Source: Agromyces sp. H17E-10 (GTDB taxonomy: Bacteria; Actinomycetota; Actinomycetes; Actinomycetales; Microbacteriaceae). Taken from it: 64,000 bases of DNA. Each line of letters begins with the position of its first letter. The stretch's first letter is position 1. Made by a program: the position numbers and the translations under genes. The notes under the pieces were generated by a model. That model was given only the letters and a program-made list of their open reading frames with translations, ran no database searches and was not told the origin of the DNA. Of this stretch, positions 10,401-20,700 are shown in pieces. The stretch is taken from positions 620,001 to 684,000 of the forward strand of contig NZ_CP095042.1 in the NCBI RefSeq assembly GCF_022919715.1, in the 5' to 3' direction.

Positions 10401-13400
10401 GAAGTCGGTCGCGACCTCGTCGAGCACGTAGTCGACGTTCGCGTCGACCGCCCCGCTCGCGGTGCCGGCGCCCGTGACGATCGGGTCCTCGCCGTCCTCG
10501 GTCGCCGAGACCGTCCACAGCGTCGGCGGGAAGTCCGCCGCGACCGCGTCGGGCTGCACCTCCTTCACGAGGGTGAGCTTCGGCGCGATGTCGGTGTTGA
10601 CGATCTCGCAGTCGACCGTGGCGCCGAGTTCGTGCACTTCGATGGTCGCGGTCGTCGAACCGGTCGCATCCGTGAGCGTGAATGCGTCGTCGCCCTGGTC
10701 GGACGTGCACGCCCAGGTCGCTGCGACCCGGTACTCGTCGCCGTTCGTCCACTCGACCGAGGTCTCGGCAAGGGTGTACGGGGCGTCGAGTCGAACGGAT
10801 CCGCTCGCCGTGCCCGGACCGCCGAAGCCGTCGCCGGGGCTCGATGCGCTGACGGTCCAGTCGTCGGCCACGGCGTCGCCGCCGTGCGCGTTGACGACCG
10901 TCTTCTCGAGGTTCACGGTCTGCGTGCAGTCGACCTCGTTCGTGATGAGGAACGTCGACACCGCGGCATCCAGCGTCTTGTCGCCCGTGCCGTTGCCGGC
11001 GGTGTCGACGAGCACGCACCCGGTGGGCACGACGACGTCGGTCTCGCCGACCGTCACCTGGTCGCCGAGGGCGTACGGTCCGGACTCGGCGCCCCAGTCG
11101 ACGTCGGAACCGTCGAGCTGCCCCTGGGCGGTGAACCCGTCGGGCAGGTCGTCGCTGTTCCACGCGATCGGCTCGCCGCCGTCGATGACCCATGCCTTGT
11201 CGACGATGACGACCACGGGCACGTCGCCGCAGTCGTCGGCGGTGTACTCGTCGCCCGAGATGACGGTCGCCGTGTTCAGCAGGCCGTCCCCCTCGGTCTG
11301 GTCGCCGGCGCAGACGAGGCCTTCGGCCGGGGCATCCGCGTCGACGGTGAAGGTGACCGTCACCGTGTAGGTGTGGGTCGCGCCGCCCGCGAGCGCCTGG
11401 TCGGCGACGATCTCGGTGTCGTCGTCGCCGTTCCAGCCGGGGTTGACCGTGACGTCGGCCGACTCGACCGTGGCACCCGTGATGACGACGCCGTCGGCGT
11501 AGTCGGGCGCGTCGTCGAGGTCGTAGACCAGCGCCTGGTCGGCACTCGTGTTGTGCACGGTGATCGTGTAGCTCGCCGTCCACCCGCTCGCGTCCCCGGT
11601 GACCGGGCCGTCGAAGGTCTTGGTCACCTCGGGCTCGGCGGGAAGGCCGCACCCCGTGTCGCTCGAGGGGATGCCGTTCGACGTGAGCGTGACCTCGTTG
11701 AGGAAGCCCACGTTCGGGTCCGCCTCGGTCGGCGAACAGGTGTTCGTCGTCGGGACGCCGAACGCCGCCTCGTCGACCTTCGCGGTGACGGTCACCGTGT
11801 AGGTGTGCACGCCGTCGATGCCGATGACCTTGTCGGCCGGTGCCGTGCTGTTCGGCACGATGTCGGCCGTCGGGTCGTTCTCGGGGTCGCTCCAGGTGCC
11901 GTTCGCGCCCTCGCCCTCCCAGCTCGCCGACTGGATGTCGACCTCGGGGCCGAACCGCAGCGAGTCGGCGAGCGTGTAGCGCGAGACGAACTCCGAGTTG
12001 CCGGTCACCGTGACGTCGTACACGATCGTCCAGAGCCCGTCGCCGTCCTGCGTGACCGTCGGGTCGCCCTTCACGACGGTCGGCTCGCCGCCGCGCTCGA
12101 TGTCGGTGCAGTCGTCGTCGGTGCGCGCGATGTCGCCCGACGTCACGATGGCGTTGTTCAGGAAGCCGACACCGTCGGAGTGGTCGGCGGTCTTGCACTC
12201 GAGTTCGTCGGGGTCGATGTCCCCGGCGGGGGCGTCGACGTTCAGCACGACGGTGTAGACGTCGGTCGCTCCGGCGGCGATCGGCTTGTCCGATGCCACC
12301 GTGAACGGCGAGCCGTCGTACGGGGTCACGGGTGCGCCCCCGTCGATCGCGTAGCCGAGGTAGGCGACGCCGGCCGGGAACGCCGGGTCATCGGTCAGCG
12401 AGTAGTACGACGGCTTGGCACCCGGGTCGGTGTTGGAGACGGTCAGCGTGTACGCGACGTTCCAGGTCGAGTCGGGCTGCTGGGTCGAGGTCGCCCCCGA
12501 CTTCACGATCTTCGGGGCGCTGGGCGAGTCGCACGCCGATGCATCGGCCGGAACGCCCGCGACCGTCAGGGTCGCCGTGTTGTTGAACGCCGCGTTCCCG
12601 CTGCCACCGGTCGGACATGCCGACTGGGCCGGTGTCAGGTCGGGGCCCGTGAGGGCGATGCCCGTGACCGTCACGCGGTAGGTGTCGCTCGGGTCGGGGT
12701 CGCCGGCCGCGAGGTAGGCGTCGTCGGCGAGGACGCCGCCGTTCGTCCAGCCGGGGATCGCGACGCCGTTCTTCGTGGCCGAGTACGTGCCGCCCGTGAC
12801 ACCGGCACCGAAGTGGGTGGTGTCCGAGAGGTCGTAGACGCCGCCGACCGTGCCGGTGTTCGTCACGACGACGTCGTACTGGATGCTCCACGTGCCGTCG
12901 ATCGCCTGCGCGACCGAGCCGGGGACGACCACCTTGGTGTGGGTGATCTTCGGCGACTCGAGGGTCACGCAGCCCGTGGCATCCGTCGTCTGGTTGCCCG
13001 AGACGAGCGTCGCCGTGTTGTCGAGGCCGTCCGCGCTCGGGCACGTGTAGGTCGGGTCGTCGGCACCGAGACGCACCGTGACCGCGATCTGGTAGACGTG
13101 AGCCGCCGCGCCGCCCGCGAGGGCGACGTCGTCGGCGAGGAGGTCGTTCGGCGCCGCCCCCGTCCAGGTGGGCACGGTCGCGACGCCGGCCGGCTTGCCG
13201 ACGACCGTCGGGTCGCCCTCCTGCGTCGCCGTGGTGGGCAGGTCGAGCTCGTCCCTGAGGTCGTAGACGACGCCGGTCGTGGCCGAGGGGTTCGTCACCG
13301 TGATCGTGTACGGCAGGGTCCAGGTTCCGTCGCCGTTGTCGACGGCGGTGCCGCCGGTCTTCGTGATCGTCGGCTTCACCGGCAGGGCGCAGTCGGATGC

Positions 13401-16400
13401 CGCGTAGGGGGTCTGCCCGACGTACATGGTCGCCGTGTTGAGGAATCCGACAGTGCCCGGCTCGAGGTCGTCGCAGGCCGCGGCAGTGGTGCCGTCGAAG
13501 TCGGCGTCCACGTCGAGGGTCGCGTTCACGGTGACCCGCCACGTGTGCGAGGTGCCCGGCGCGAGTTGCGGCTCACCGTCGAACGGCTGGATCTGGTCGA
13601 AGGGGACCGTCCAGTTCTCGCTCGATCCCGCCGGAAGCGGCAACGTGCGCTGGTAGCTCGCGCTGTTCACCGTGACCTCCGAGCCGAACTCGAGCCGGTC
13701 GGAGAGCACGTAGCCGAGCGACTGGAACGCGCTCGGGTTCGTCACGACGATGTCGTACGCGATGGTCCAGCTGCCGTCGGCGTTCGGCACGGGCACCCCC
13801 GCTGTCTTCGTGATCGACGGGGTGATGGGCTTGAGCGTGTTGACGACGGTGCACGAGAGCTCGTCACCGGCTCCGAGGGCGGGCACGCTCGCGGACGGGA
13901 CGGGAGTGTCGGGTCCGTCGTTGAGCGAACAGGTCCAGACGCCCGGGGCGAACTGGTCGGCGTGAGCGAGGTCGGTCGTCTCGGCGAGATCGAACGCGAC
14001 GCCCGCCGGCACCGGAACCGGGCCGCCGGTGCCGCCGTCGCCGATGGCGACGATCTGGTCGTCGTCGGCGCGGCTTGCGCTCAACGTGAACTCGTCGGCC
14101 GACACGACGCCGTCGGTCACGACCTTCTCGAGCTCGAGCGTCGGGGCGATCGGATCGTTGTACACGACGCACGTGCCCTGTCCGAGCGCGGCCACGGTGA
14201 TCTCGTTCGTCTCGACGAACTGGCCGTTCGGCGTCGTGCGGCACATGACCGACGTCTGCTCCCAGCCGTCGGGGCCCCCGGTCTCGGAGATCGTGTACGT
14301 CTGACCGGGGCGGACGAACACCGTGTCGCCCGAGGTCGCGTCGACGGCTCCGAGGCCGGCAGGAGCGGGCGCCTTCGGGGTCGCGACGAGCGTCCAGTCG
14401 GCAGGGTCGGCGTCGAGGTCGAGGTCGTTGTCGACGTTCTTGATGAGCGTCAGCGACGCCGTCTGGTTGACCGCCGTGCACTGCACCCGGAAGCCCAGCG
14501 GAACCGTGACCCCGCCGTTGAGGCCGTCGGCGAAGCCGGGGACGACCGTTCCGGCCGCGTTGACCTGCACGCAGTCCCAGCTGCCCGTGGCGGGCGGGAT
14601 CGGGACGGCGTTCAGGCCGAGCGTCTGCACGTAGCGCGGATCACCCGTCTCAACGAGCGGATACGTCACGTTCGGCGTCACGAGGGCGGTCGCCCCGGGG
14701 GTGCCGGTGGCTCCGTTCGGCCCGGCGAGCGCCCCGCCGGGGGCGACCGCGTCGAGGTTCCACGCGCCCGGTGCGGCCGGACCGTTCGCGACCGTCTTCT
14801 TCAGCGTCAACTGGGAGTCGCAGGTGACGGTGTTCGTGATCGTGTAGGTGTTGTCGCCGGGTTGCAGCGTCGCGCTGTACGGCAGGGCGCCGTTGGCCGG
14901 AGCGCTGCCGTTCGCGAGCGTCACCCTGCTGTCGGTGATGCGGCAGAGATCCCGAGAGCCGACGCTCGTCGTCTCGTTCAGCGACACGACGGTGTTGGCC
15001 GGGACCGGTCCCTGCGGCGTCACCCACGGCGCGTTCGCGCCGCCGACGGTGAGCTGGGCCGTGAGGCCGATCGGCTGCTGACCGTTCTGGTAGGTCACGC
15101 CGTTCACGACCCAGACCTTGTTGACGCTGTACGTCGCCTGCGGCAGCGGTGGCCGGTTCCAGACCGTGCAGCTGACGGCCTGCGTGGAGCTGACCGGGAT
15201 CGAGAAGCCGTTCGTCTCGTTCGTCACGGTGATGGCGCCGCCGGTGGCGACGTCGGTGCAGACGGCGTTCTTGCCGCTCGACGTGACGATGCTGTGGCCC
15301 TGCGGATCCTCGGTGACCTTGACCGTGCCAGAGGTCGTGCCGCCGGCGAACGTGAGCGGGAGGTTCACGGCGCCGGTTCCGGCCGCGGTCACACCCGACT
15401 GGGAGGCGGGCGTGATGCCGCCGGTCGTGGGCTGCGCGGTGAAGTTCCAGCCGCCGGCGGGGGTCTGGCCCGTCTTCTGCTCGCCCGTGCTCGTGTTCGA
15501 GACGACCTGCTTGACGACCGAGATCGATCCCTGGCAGGAACCGAGCGCGAGGTTGCGGAGGATCGTGCCGGCCTCGTTGTAGTCGGCCGACTGGAAGTAG
15601 TCGGAGTTCAGCGTGCTGCCCGAGATCGCGATCAGGTTGTTCGGCGAGCCGCCGACGCCGTCGCCGACTCCGAACGCCACGACGCGGGTGCCGAGCGCCT
15701 TGAGCGCGTTCGCCGAGAACACGCCGTTCTCGACCTCGCGGAAGCGCGTGCGGTTGCCGGGGCCTTCGTCGCCCGCGTAGACCGTCGGGTTGCCGTCGGT
15801 GAGGACGACGGCGAGGTCGTACTGCGTGCCGCTCGTCGCCACCTGGTAGATGCCGCGATCCCAGTTCGTCGCATCGGTCGGCGTCGAGAAGCCGTCGATG
15901 TGGTTGCGCACGGTGTTCGCGCCGGCCACGGTCGAGACCGGGGTGATGCCGAGGTTCGCGCCCGACGACGCCGGTGCCACGTTGTTGAAGGTGAAGATGC
16001 CGACCTGCGAGGGCGTGCCCTGCAGCGCCGTGACGAAGCCCTTGGCGGCGTTCTTCAGTTCGGTGAAGTTCGGTGCGACCGAGCCGGAGAGGTCGATCAC
16101 CAGCGCGACGCGCACACCGCACTGCTGGGCTCTGGTGGGATTCGCGAGCGAGTTCTGCCAGATGCCGCCGGACGCGTTGTTCGCGGTGCTGCCCGTGGCG
16201 ATCATGAAGTCGCTCAGCGAGCTGTACGTTCCGCCGCTGTCGATGACCGAGGTCTGGAAGCGGTACGGCGACGAGGCGGGCGATGTGCCCGTGGCGAGGT
16301 TGTTGTTCTGGAACCAGCCGGCCGGAACGCCCGGCGTCGCCTGGGCGACCCAGTAGCGCGAGCCGTTCGCGTTCGGCACCGTGAAGGTGCAGACGCCGGC

Positions 16401-17435
16401 TGCGGTCGAGGTGCAGGTGGCCCACGGCTGGTTGATGATGGAGCCGAAGCTGCCGCCGTTGTCGGTGTAGAGCTGGAGAGTCACGCCGCCGAGGCCGCCG
16501 ACGCTCGAGAGGCCGGTGCGGCTGCCGCCGACCTGGACGTTGATCGTCGCGGGACCCGAGTAGGTCTGGGTGAACGTGCAGTTCGCGAACTTCTGCGTGG
16601 GGTTGCCGTTCGAGTTGCTGAAGGTGACCGTGCGGTCGTCCTCGTCCCAATCGGGGTCCTGCCCGCCCGAGCCGCCGGTGGTGCACGAGAAGGTCGTCGT
16701 GTAGTCGGCCGGCCCGTTGTCGGCGTAGAGGGTGTAGGTGGTGTTGCGCGGCACCGGTCGGGTCTGTCCCGACGTGAAGTCGTAGTTGTCGCTGTTGCTC
16801 GAGCGGATCGCGTGCAGCGTCCACTGGTTCGGCGTCGCGGGTCCGCCGGAGACGACGTTGGTGATGGTGAGGTTGCCGCAGTTCGTCGTACAGTCGGCCG
16901 TGTCCGCCGGCGCCGCCGCGAGCGGGGTGATCGCGGGTGGCGCGGCCTTGGCCCTCGTCGGCGGCCCGGTGGCGGGTGCCTCCTCGGTCGGTGGCGTGGA
17001 TGCCTCGGGCTCTTCGGTCGTCGGCGTCTCCGCTGCGGGCGGCTCACTCGTCGGCGGGTCGGCGGCCGGCGGCTCGGCGACGGGTGCGTCGTCGCCGGTC
17101 GAGTCGTCGGCCGCCGCGTCGTCGGCAGGCGGTTCGGCCGGCTGCTGCGTGGTCGGCTCGTCTGCGGCGGGCGCCTGGTCGTTCGCCGTCGTGGATGCCT
17201 CGGCGCCGGCCTGCTCGCTCGTCTGCGACGACTCGGTCGCCGAGGCATCCGCCCCCGCCTCGCCGTTCGCCGCGGCGAACGCGATCGTCGGCAGCCCGAC
17301 CGCGAGCATCGCGCCCGCGGTGAGCGCGGCGATCGTCGCACGCAGCGATCGTGATCGGCGTTCGGTGCGACGGCGTCGAGCACGCCGGCCGTCGTGGAGC
17401 GGAGCGGAACGGAACGGGTCGAACAAGCTGTCCAT
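7401..17435 (-). CDS. Giant wall-anchored VWA/CnaB/DUF11-like multidomain surface protein (3344 aa)
   Basis: Predicted secreted, cell-wall-anchored protein. Order: Arg-rich N-terminus and signal peptide (about 28-56); Pro/Thr/Ala/Glu-rich stalk (about 57-175); beta-rich region; VWA domain (about 440-640) with MIDAS motif DLSGS near 448 and TDGNP downstream; about five CnaB/SpaA-like domains (640-1190). Then come eight roughly 120-residue DUF11-like repeats with a WxxxYxIxV...YxLxD signature, interrupted by three CnaB-like domains. Near the end: a further CnaB-like domain, a DUF11 domain, the Cys-bracketed module shared with its neighbours (about 2985-3118), a last DUF11 domain, then IASTG, a membrane span and RRRR. 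The start at 17435 has AGAAGG about 10 nt upstream. Likely an adhesin or structural filament; the VWA suggests ligand binding. Ligand unknown. It is continuous, without a frameshift. Confidence 0.9.
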   Translation of the reverse strand: MDSLFDPFRSAPLHDGRRARRRRTERRSRSLRATIAALTAGAMLAVGLPTIAFAAANGEAGADASATESSQTSEQAGAEASTTANDQAPAADEPTTQQPAEPPADDAAADDSTGDDAPVAEPPAADPPTSEPPAAETPTTEEPEASTPPTEEAPATGPPTRAKAAPPAITPLAAAPADTADCTTNCGNLTITNVVSGGPATPNQWTLHAIRSSNSDNYDFTSGQTRPVPRNTTYTLYADNGPADYTTTFSCTTGGSGGQDPDWDEDDRTVTFSNSNGNPTQKFANCTFTQTYSGPATINVQVGGSRTGLSSVGGLGGVTLQLYTDNGGSFGSIINQPWATCTSTAAGVCTFTVPNANGSRYWVAQATPGVPAGWFQNNNLATGTSPASSPYRFQTSVIDSGGTYSSLSDFMIATGSTANNASGGIWQNSLANPTRAQQCGVRVALVIDLSGSVAPNFTELKNAAKGFVTALQGTPSQVGIFTFNNVAPASSGANLGITPVSTVAGANTVRNHIDGFSTPTDATNWDRGIYQVATSGTQYDLAVVLTDGNPTVYAGDEGPGNRTRFREVENGVFSANALKALGTRVVAFGVGDGVGGSPNNLIAISGSTLNSDYFQSADYNEAGTILRNLALGSCQGSISVVKQVVSNTSTGEQKTGQTPAGGWNFTAQPTTGGITPASQSGVTAAGTGAVNLPLTFAGGTTSGTVKVTEDPQGHSIVTSSGKNAVCTDVATGGAITVTNETNGFSIPVSSTQAVSCTVWNRPPLPQATYSVNKVWVVNGVTYQNGQQPIGLTAQLTVGGANAPWVTPQGPVPANTVVSLNETTSVGSRDLCRITDSRVTLANGSAPANGALPYSATLQPGDNTYTITNTVTCDSQLTLKKTVANGPAAPGAWNLDAVAPGGALAGPNGATGTPGATALVTPNVTYPLVETGDPRYVQTLGLNAVPIPPATGSWDCVQVNAAGTVVPGFADGLNGGVTVPLGFRVQCTAVNQTASLTLIKNVDNDLDLDADPADWTLVATPKAPAPAGLGAVDATSGDTVFVRPGQTYTISETGGPDGWEQTSVMCRTTPNGQFVETNEITVAALGQGTCVVYNDPIAPTLELEKVVTDGVVSADEFTLSASRADDDQIVAIGDGGTGGPVPVPAGVAFDLAETTDLAHADQFAPGVWTCSLNDGPDTPVPSASVPALGAGDELSCTVVNTLKPITPSITKTAGVPVPNADGSWTIAYDIVVTNPSAFQSLGYVLSDRLEFGSEVTVNSASYQRTLPLPAGSSENWTVPFDQIQPFDGEPQLAPGTSHTWRVTVNATLDVDADFDGTTAAACDDLEPGTVGFLNTATMYVGQTPYAASDCALPVKPTITKTGGTAVDNGDGTWTLPYTITVTNPSATTGVVYDLRDELDLPTTATQEGDPTVVGKPAGVATVPTWTGAAPNDLLADDVALAGGAAAHVYQIAVTVRLGADDPTYTCPSADGLDNTATLVSGNQTTDATGCVTLESPKITHTKVVVPGSVAQAIDGTWSIQYDVVVTNTGTVGGVYDLSDTTHFGAGVTGGTYSATKNGVAIPGWTNGGVLADDAYLAAGDPDPSDTYRVTVTGIALTGPDLTPAQSACPTGGSGNAAFNNTATLTVAGVPADASACDSPSAPKIVKSGATSTQQPDSTWNVAYTLTVSNTDPGAKPSYYSLTDDPAFPAGVAYLGYAIDGGAPVTPYDGSPFTVASDKPIAAGATDVYTVVLNVDAPAGDIDPDELECKTADHSDGVGFLNNAIVTSGDIARTDDDCTDIERGGEPTVVKGDPTVTQDGDGLWTIVYDVTVTGNSEFVSRYTLADSLRFGPEVDIQSASWEGEGANGTWSDPENDPTADIVPNSTAPADKVIGIDGVHTYTVTVTAKVDEAAFGVPTTNTCSPTEADPNVGFLNEVTLTSNGIPSSDTGCGLPAEPEVTKTFDGPVTGDASGWTASYTITVHNTSADQALVYDLDDAPDYADGVVITGATVESADVTVNPGWNGDDDTEIVADQALAGGATHTYTVTVTFTVDADAPAEGLVCAGDQTEGDGLLNTATVISGDEYTADDCGDVPVVVIVDKAWVIDGGEPIAWNSDDLPDGFTAQGQLDGSDVDWGAESGPYALGDQVTVGETDVVVPTGCVLVDTAGNGTGDKTLDAAVSTFLITNEVDCTQTVNLEKTVVNAHGGDAVADDWTVSASSPGDGFGGPGTASGSVRLDAPYTLAETSVEWTNGDEYRVAATWACTSDQGDDAFTLTDATGSTTATIEVHELGATVDCEIVNTDIAPKLTLVKEVQPDAVAADFPPTLWTVSATEDGEDPIVTGAGTASGAVDANVDYVLDEVATDFAGADEFEAGTWSCDAAGVLDGDTVNLDPGDDVTCTIVNTAKPATYSVVKDVTDVVQHDDGSWTIEYRVTVTDESVVSAVTYDLTDSLADFGSGIRIDSAAWQGPDGAAGSWADPEAEPVEELADDVVLPASVGTHVYDVTVDATVTADVVWDDPETEEVEGSTSCVPGEQGGFANTATLTVAGVPTEAGACDEPGRTTAVKAPTGPATLVAPGQWEVEYEITVDTVGSHDLVYDLDDALAFPDGVSIVSASATDPDGDPVADWNGQDATTLATAHAIVAGDTHVWTITVRANVASITSIDLATCEATETGGGFLNTAEMTNGTFTTELEGCTDIPVGKLRLTKSVDNTALLDLGIDPAELLAAADWNLSGESATTFAQYLNGGGLELVVPVGSYLLGEQLAAAHASNPFAAYYHAEAWLCGDAAVTHAQVAPGGTTVCSLKNVAESFDVGIEKEYVLPDDQTAVQAGDAFEYRLTVTNHGTLDVPGLEVSDLLDDDLVVTGPATFAPADDPAQTGTWAQTSGDADNAFAATYTGAYPAGAVTVITIPVQMAVPAPLPPVPPVGPDDPAPPVPVVDLGDIPNEACVAIVASEQPELAEFAGLARGLALAEDGVIPDMVPANDCDDVDVPTKAIDPAAYTRCVNDVPYLYFDVAVSDDVEPGPITVTWTPDPTVYPDAEPIVMQVPWSERNGRLLWPYGVVNDDGISIGWPGWRLIEEGDVVGENGIVDMWENMVKDSKLPSYAFADQVNPMTITFSVNPSESILAVYPQATPACEVVRDPSVEIVKTSSVEQAKPGDAFDYTLSVTNSGLGAIENMELFDEIPADLKVTGITTAEAPAFPRWDDCAVTDADADGYGGTLHCVLNGMIGGTQPDAPDVGLSVVLDPATTVDSIDNTGEVCWNDPDDEPVEPEAEAEPAAEGEVGAAAAIDPELPVLCDDSTVTVTVVTSPSPRPTPKPGIASTGFAGGPFLWGAAGLLLIGALLVATTIVRRRRPGERRTE

Positions 17436-17507
17436 GGTCGTCGAACCTTCTGATCGGGTAATGCCGCGCCACGTCGGATCGCGCAGTTGCGCCGAGTCAA
17501 GCAGAGG

Positions 17508-17654
17508 ATTCGGGGTACGTAACAGGGGTGGGCTGGCACCAAAACGGGGGACAACGCAGATTCTGATTAGAACTTTGATCTGGGGTTTTCAAAACCTTGT
17601 CCCCCGAAAACGGGGTTAACGACAAATACTCGAATAACCCCATTCGGGGGACAC
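17508..17654 (-). promoter_or_regulatory. Upstream region of the 3344-aa gene with repeated G4/C4 motifs
   Basis: Read on the plus strand, ATTCGGGGTAC (17508-17518), CCAAAACGGGGGAC (17539-17552), GTCCCCCGAAAACGGGGTTA (from 17599) and TAACCCCATTCGGGGGAC (17635-17652) form a cluster 75-220 bp before the start codon. The last two form opposed pairs. The same core recurs before the other three surface genes. Confidence 0.55.
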
Positions 17655-17660
17655 GAACAA

Positions 17661-17692
17661 CCGGGGGCCGGGCCTTCAGGCCCGACCCCCGG
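17661..17692 (-). terminator. Terminator of the 2397-aa surface gene
   Basis: Two 14-nt arms (17661-17674 and 17679-17692) around a 4-nt loop, 18 bp beyond the stop. The single plus-strand C/A mismatch becomes a U-G pair in minus-strand RNA, so the hairpin suits a minus-strand terminator. Confidence 0.75.
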
Positions 17693-17709
17693 AAGGTTGG
17701 TGCAGTGGG

Positions 17710-20700
17710 TTACGCCGACGGCGTCCCGTGCTTGCGTCGACGGATCACGACCCCGGCGGCGACCAGCAGGCCGCCCAGGATCACGAGCCCGGCCGCGCCC
17801 CAGATGAACGGCGACCCGCCGAACCCGGTGGCCGGCATCGAGGGCTGCGGCTGCGGGATCGTGACCGTCACCGAGTCGTCGTCGCACAGGACGGCCGGAT
17901 CGTCGGACGTGTCGTCGGCGTTCTGCCAGCAGACCTCGCCCGTGTTCTCGACCTCGGTCGACGTCGTGCCCGGGTCGACGCTCACGTCGAGCACGATGTC
18001 GGGTGCCTCCGGGTAGTCGGGGCCGAGCACGCCGAGCAGGTCGCAGTGCAGCGTGCCGCCGTAGCCGTCGCTGTCCTGACCCGTGACCTCGCAGTCCTGC
18101 CAGCGCGGGAAGGTCGGCGAGCCGGCGGTCGTGATGTCGGTCACCTTGAGCTCCGACGGGATCTCGTCGAAGATCTCGACGGGCTCGGCCGACCCGGTTC
18201 CGGTGGTCGAGACCGACAGCGTGTAGTCGAACGAGGTACCCGGCTTCGCCTGGGTGACGCTCGCCTCCTTCACGATGCTCACGTCCGGCGTGCGATCGAT
18301 CGCACAGGCCGGGAGGGCCTGCGGGTAGACCGCGAGCACCGACTGCGACGGGTTGATCGAGAAGGTGATCGTCGCCGGGTTCTCCATGTCGCGCCACGGG
18401 TACGTCGGCACCGTCTCGTCGAGGATCAGGTCACCGAACCGGGTGCCCGGCGTCGGCGGGTTGATCAGGTCCTCTTCGGTGATGGGGCGCCAGCCCGGGA
18501 ACTCGTACGGCACGCCGTTCTCGTCGACCGCCGCACCCGGCCAGAGCAGCTTGCCCTCGCGCTCGTCCCACGCGATCGTCTGCGTCTTCGTGAGCGTGCC
18601 GTCGGCACTCGTCCACGTCACCGTGATGTCGCCGGGCTCGACGCCGTCGGACACCTGGATGTCGTAGTAGAGCCACGGGACGTCGGCGACGCAGCGCACG
18701 TAGGCGCCGGAGTCGATCGCCTTCTTGGGCACCTCGACCGAGTCGCAGTTGTTGCGCTCGATGAGGTCGGGCAGCACGCCCTCGCCGTCGGTGATCGCGA
18801 CGCACGCCTCGTTCGGCACGTCGTCGAGGTCGACCGGCTCGACCGTCGGCGCGGGGTCGTCGGGTCCGACGACGTCGGGCGTCTCGACCGGCGCTGCGGG
18901 CAGCGTGACCGGGATGGTGATCGTGATCACGTCACCCGGCGCGAACGGCCCGTCGCCGTGGGCGGCGAAGTCGTTGTCGCCCGTCGTGCCGGTCTCGGTC
19001 CAGGTGCCGGGACCGTCGAAGACCGGGTCGCCGGCGACCACGAGCTCGGAGTCGATGACGTCGGTCACGTCGAGCCCGGCGACCGGCACCGTCGAGTGGT
19101 TCGTCACCTTCAGCACGAAGTCGAAGGTGTCGCCCTGCTCGATGTAACCGTCGGGGTCGTCGCCGAGGTCGTACGACTTCTCGAGGCCGACGTCGGCGAG
19201 CTCGGCCTTGTTGGTGAGGTCGCAGCTCGTGAGCTTTCCGAGCGAGACGGTCGCCGTGTCGCCGGCGGGCGTCTCGTCGTCGCAGCTCCAGCCCTGACTG
19301 AAGAAGTACTTCAGCAGCGGGTGACCGGCGGCCATCGCGGTCGGCTCCTCGTCGAGCGTGTAGTCGCCCGTCGGCACCGTGAACACGAGGCCCTGGTCGC
19401 CGAGTTCGGCGATGCCCTTCAGCAGGCCCTCACCGGTCAGCAGCCAGTCCTTCGCGGCGAGCTGCACCACCCCGTCGCCGAGGCCGAGGTCGGCCGGGTC
19501 GATGCCCTCGAACGCCGACAGGTCGACGTGCTTCATGAGCGTGATCCGACCGACGGGCGGCGTCGCGCACGCGTCGTCCGTCGTCGTGATCGTGCCGTTG
19601 TCGAGCGTGACCTCGTTGAAGAAGCCCTTGCCGCTCGTCGACTCGACGCACTGGACGTCGTCGATGTCGGTGATCTCGTCGACATCGGCGACCACGGTGA
19701 TCTTGTAGGTGTGCACGGCCGACTTCGCGATGGGCGCGTCGTCGGCGAGCGCGGTCACCGTGTCACCGTTCCAGTCGGCGACGTCGACGGAGCCCGTGCT
19801 GGGCGCATCGGTCGTCGCCGTGGCCGAGACGATCTCGACGCCGGCGGGGAAGCCGAGGTCGTCGCTCAGGTCGTAGTACTGGTCGCGGAGGTCGCTCTGG
19901 TTCGTGACCACCACGTTGTACTTGACGGTCCAGTCACCGGTCACCGCGTCGCGCACGGGCTGGCCGTCGAGGGACTTCTCGATGGTCGTGCGCCCGGGGA
20001 CGTCGCAGTCGGTGGCCGGCTGCGGTTCACCGTGCCCGACCGTCAGCCAGGCCGTGTTGCGGAAGCCGCCGTCGTCGCCCTCCTGGCACTGGTCCTGGCC
20101 CGTCTCGTAGACCTCCGCCGGCACGGTCGCGTTGATCGTGATCACGTAGGTGTCGGTCTGGGATGCCGGCACCGAGGTGTCGTCGGCGAGTACGAAGTCC
20201 GCCGGGTCGCCGATCGGATCCCACGACGCCGCCGAGCTGTCCGCCGGTCCGGTCGCGCTCGCCTCGTTGATCACGACGCCTGCGCCGAACTGCGGTTCGT
20301 CGCGGAGGTCGTAGACCAGCGGGGCGACCGGGCTCTGGTTCTCGACCGTCACCTCGTACTCGAGGTCCCACGTGCCGTCCGTCTGCTGCGCGATCGACGT
20401 CAGGTGCTTCTCGATCAGGCCGGTCGGCGGGATCACCTTGTTCGTGAGCTCGCACGCGACCTCGAGGCCAGGCGTCGCCGTGAAGGCGAAGCCGGCTTCG
20501 TCGCCGTTCTCGTCGGTGAGCGGGTCGCCGCCGACGGAGCAGGTGATCTCGCCGCCGGTCCAGCCGGCGGGCACCGGCAGCTCGGTGATGACGTACTGCT
20601 GGCCGATCGCGAGGTTCGACCACGTCGCCGTGTCGGTCACGTCGCCCGTGCCGCTGACCGTCTGCGGGCTGTCGCCCTCGACGCCCTCGGTCGGGCTGAT

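Noticed and set aside
16998..17250. Three copies of GGATGCCTCG as a local repeat element of the surface gene
   Set aside because: The same word recurs across the window, so it is a genome-wide signal rather than a local repeat.
7791..17354. A plus-strand open frame of over 3000 codons opposite the giant surface gene
   Set aside because: It is a mirror of the GC-rich coding strand, has Arg/Asp/Val-biased low-information composition, no recognisable domain, and no Shine-Dalgarno. The minus strand has a signal peptide, domains and a sorting signal.
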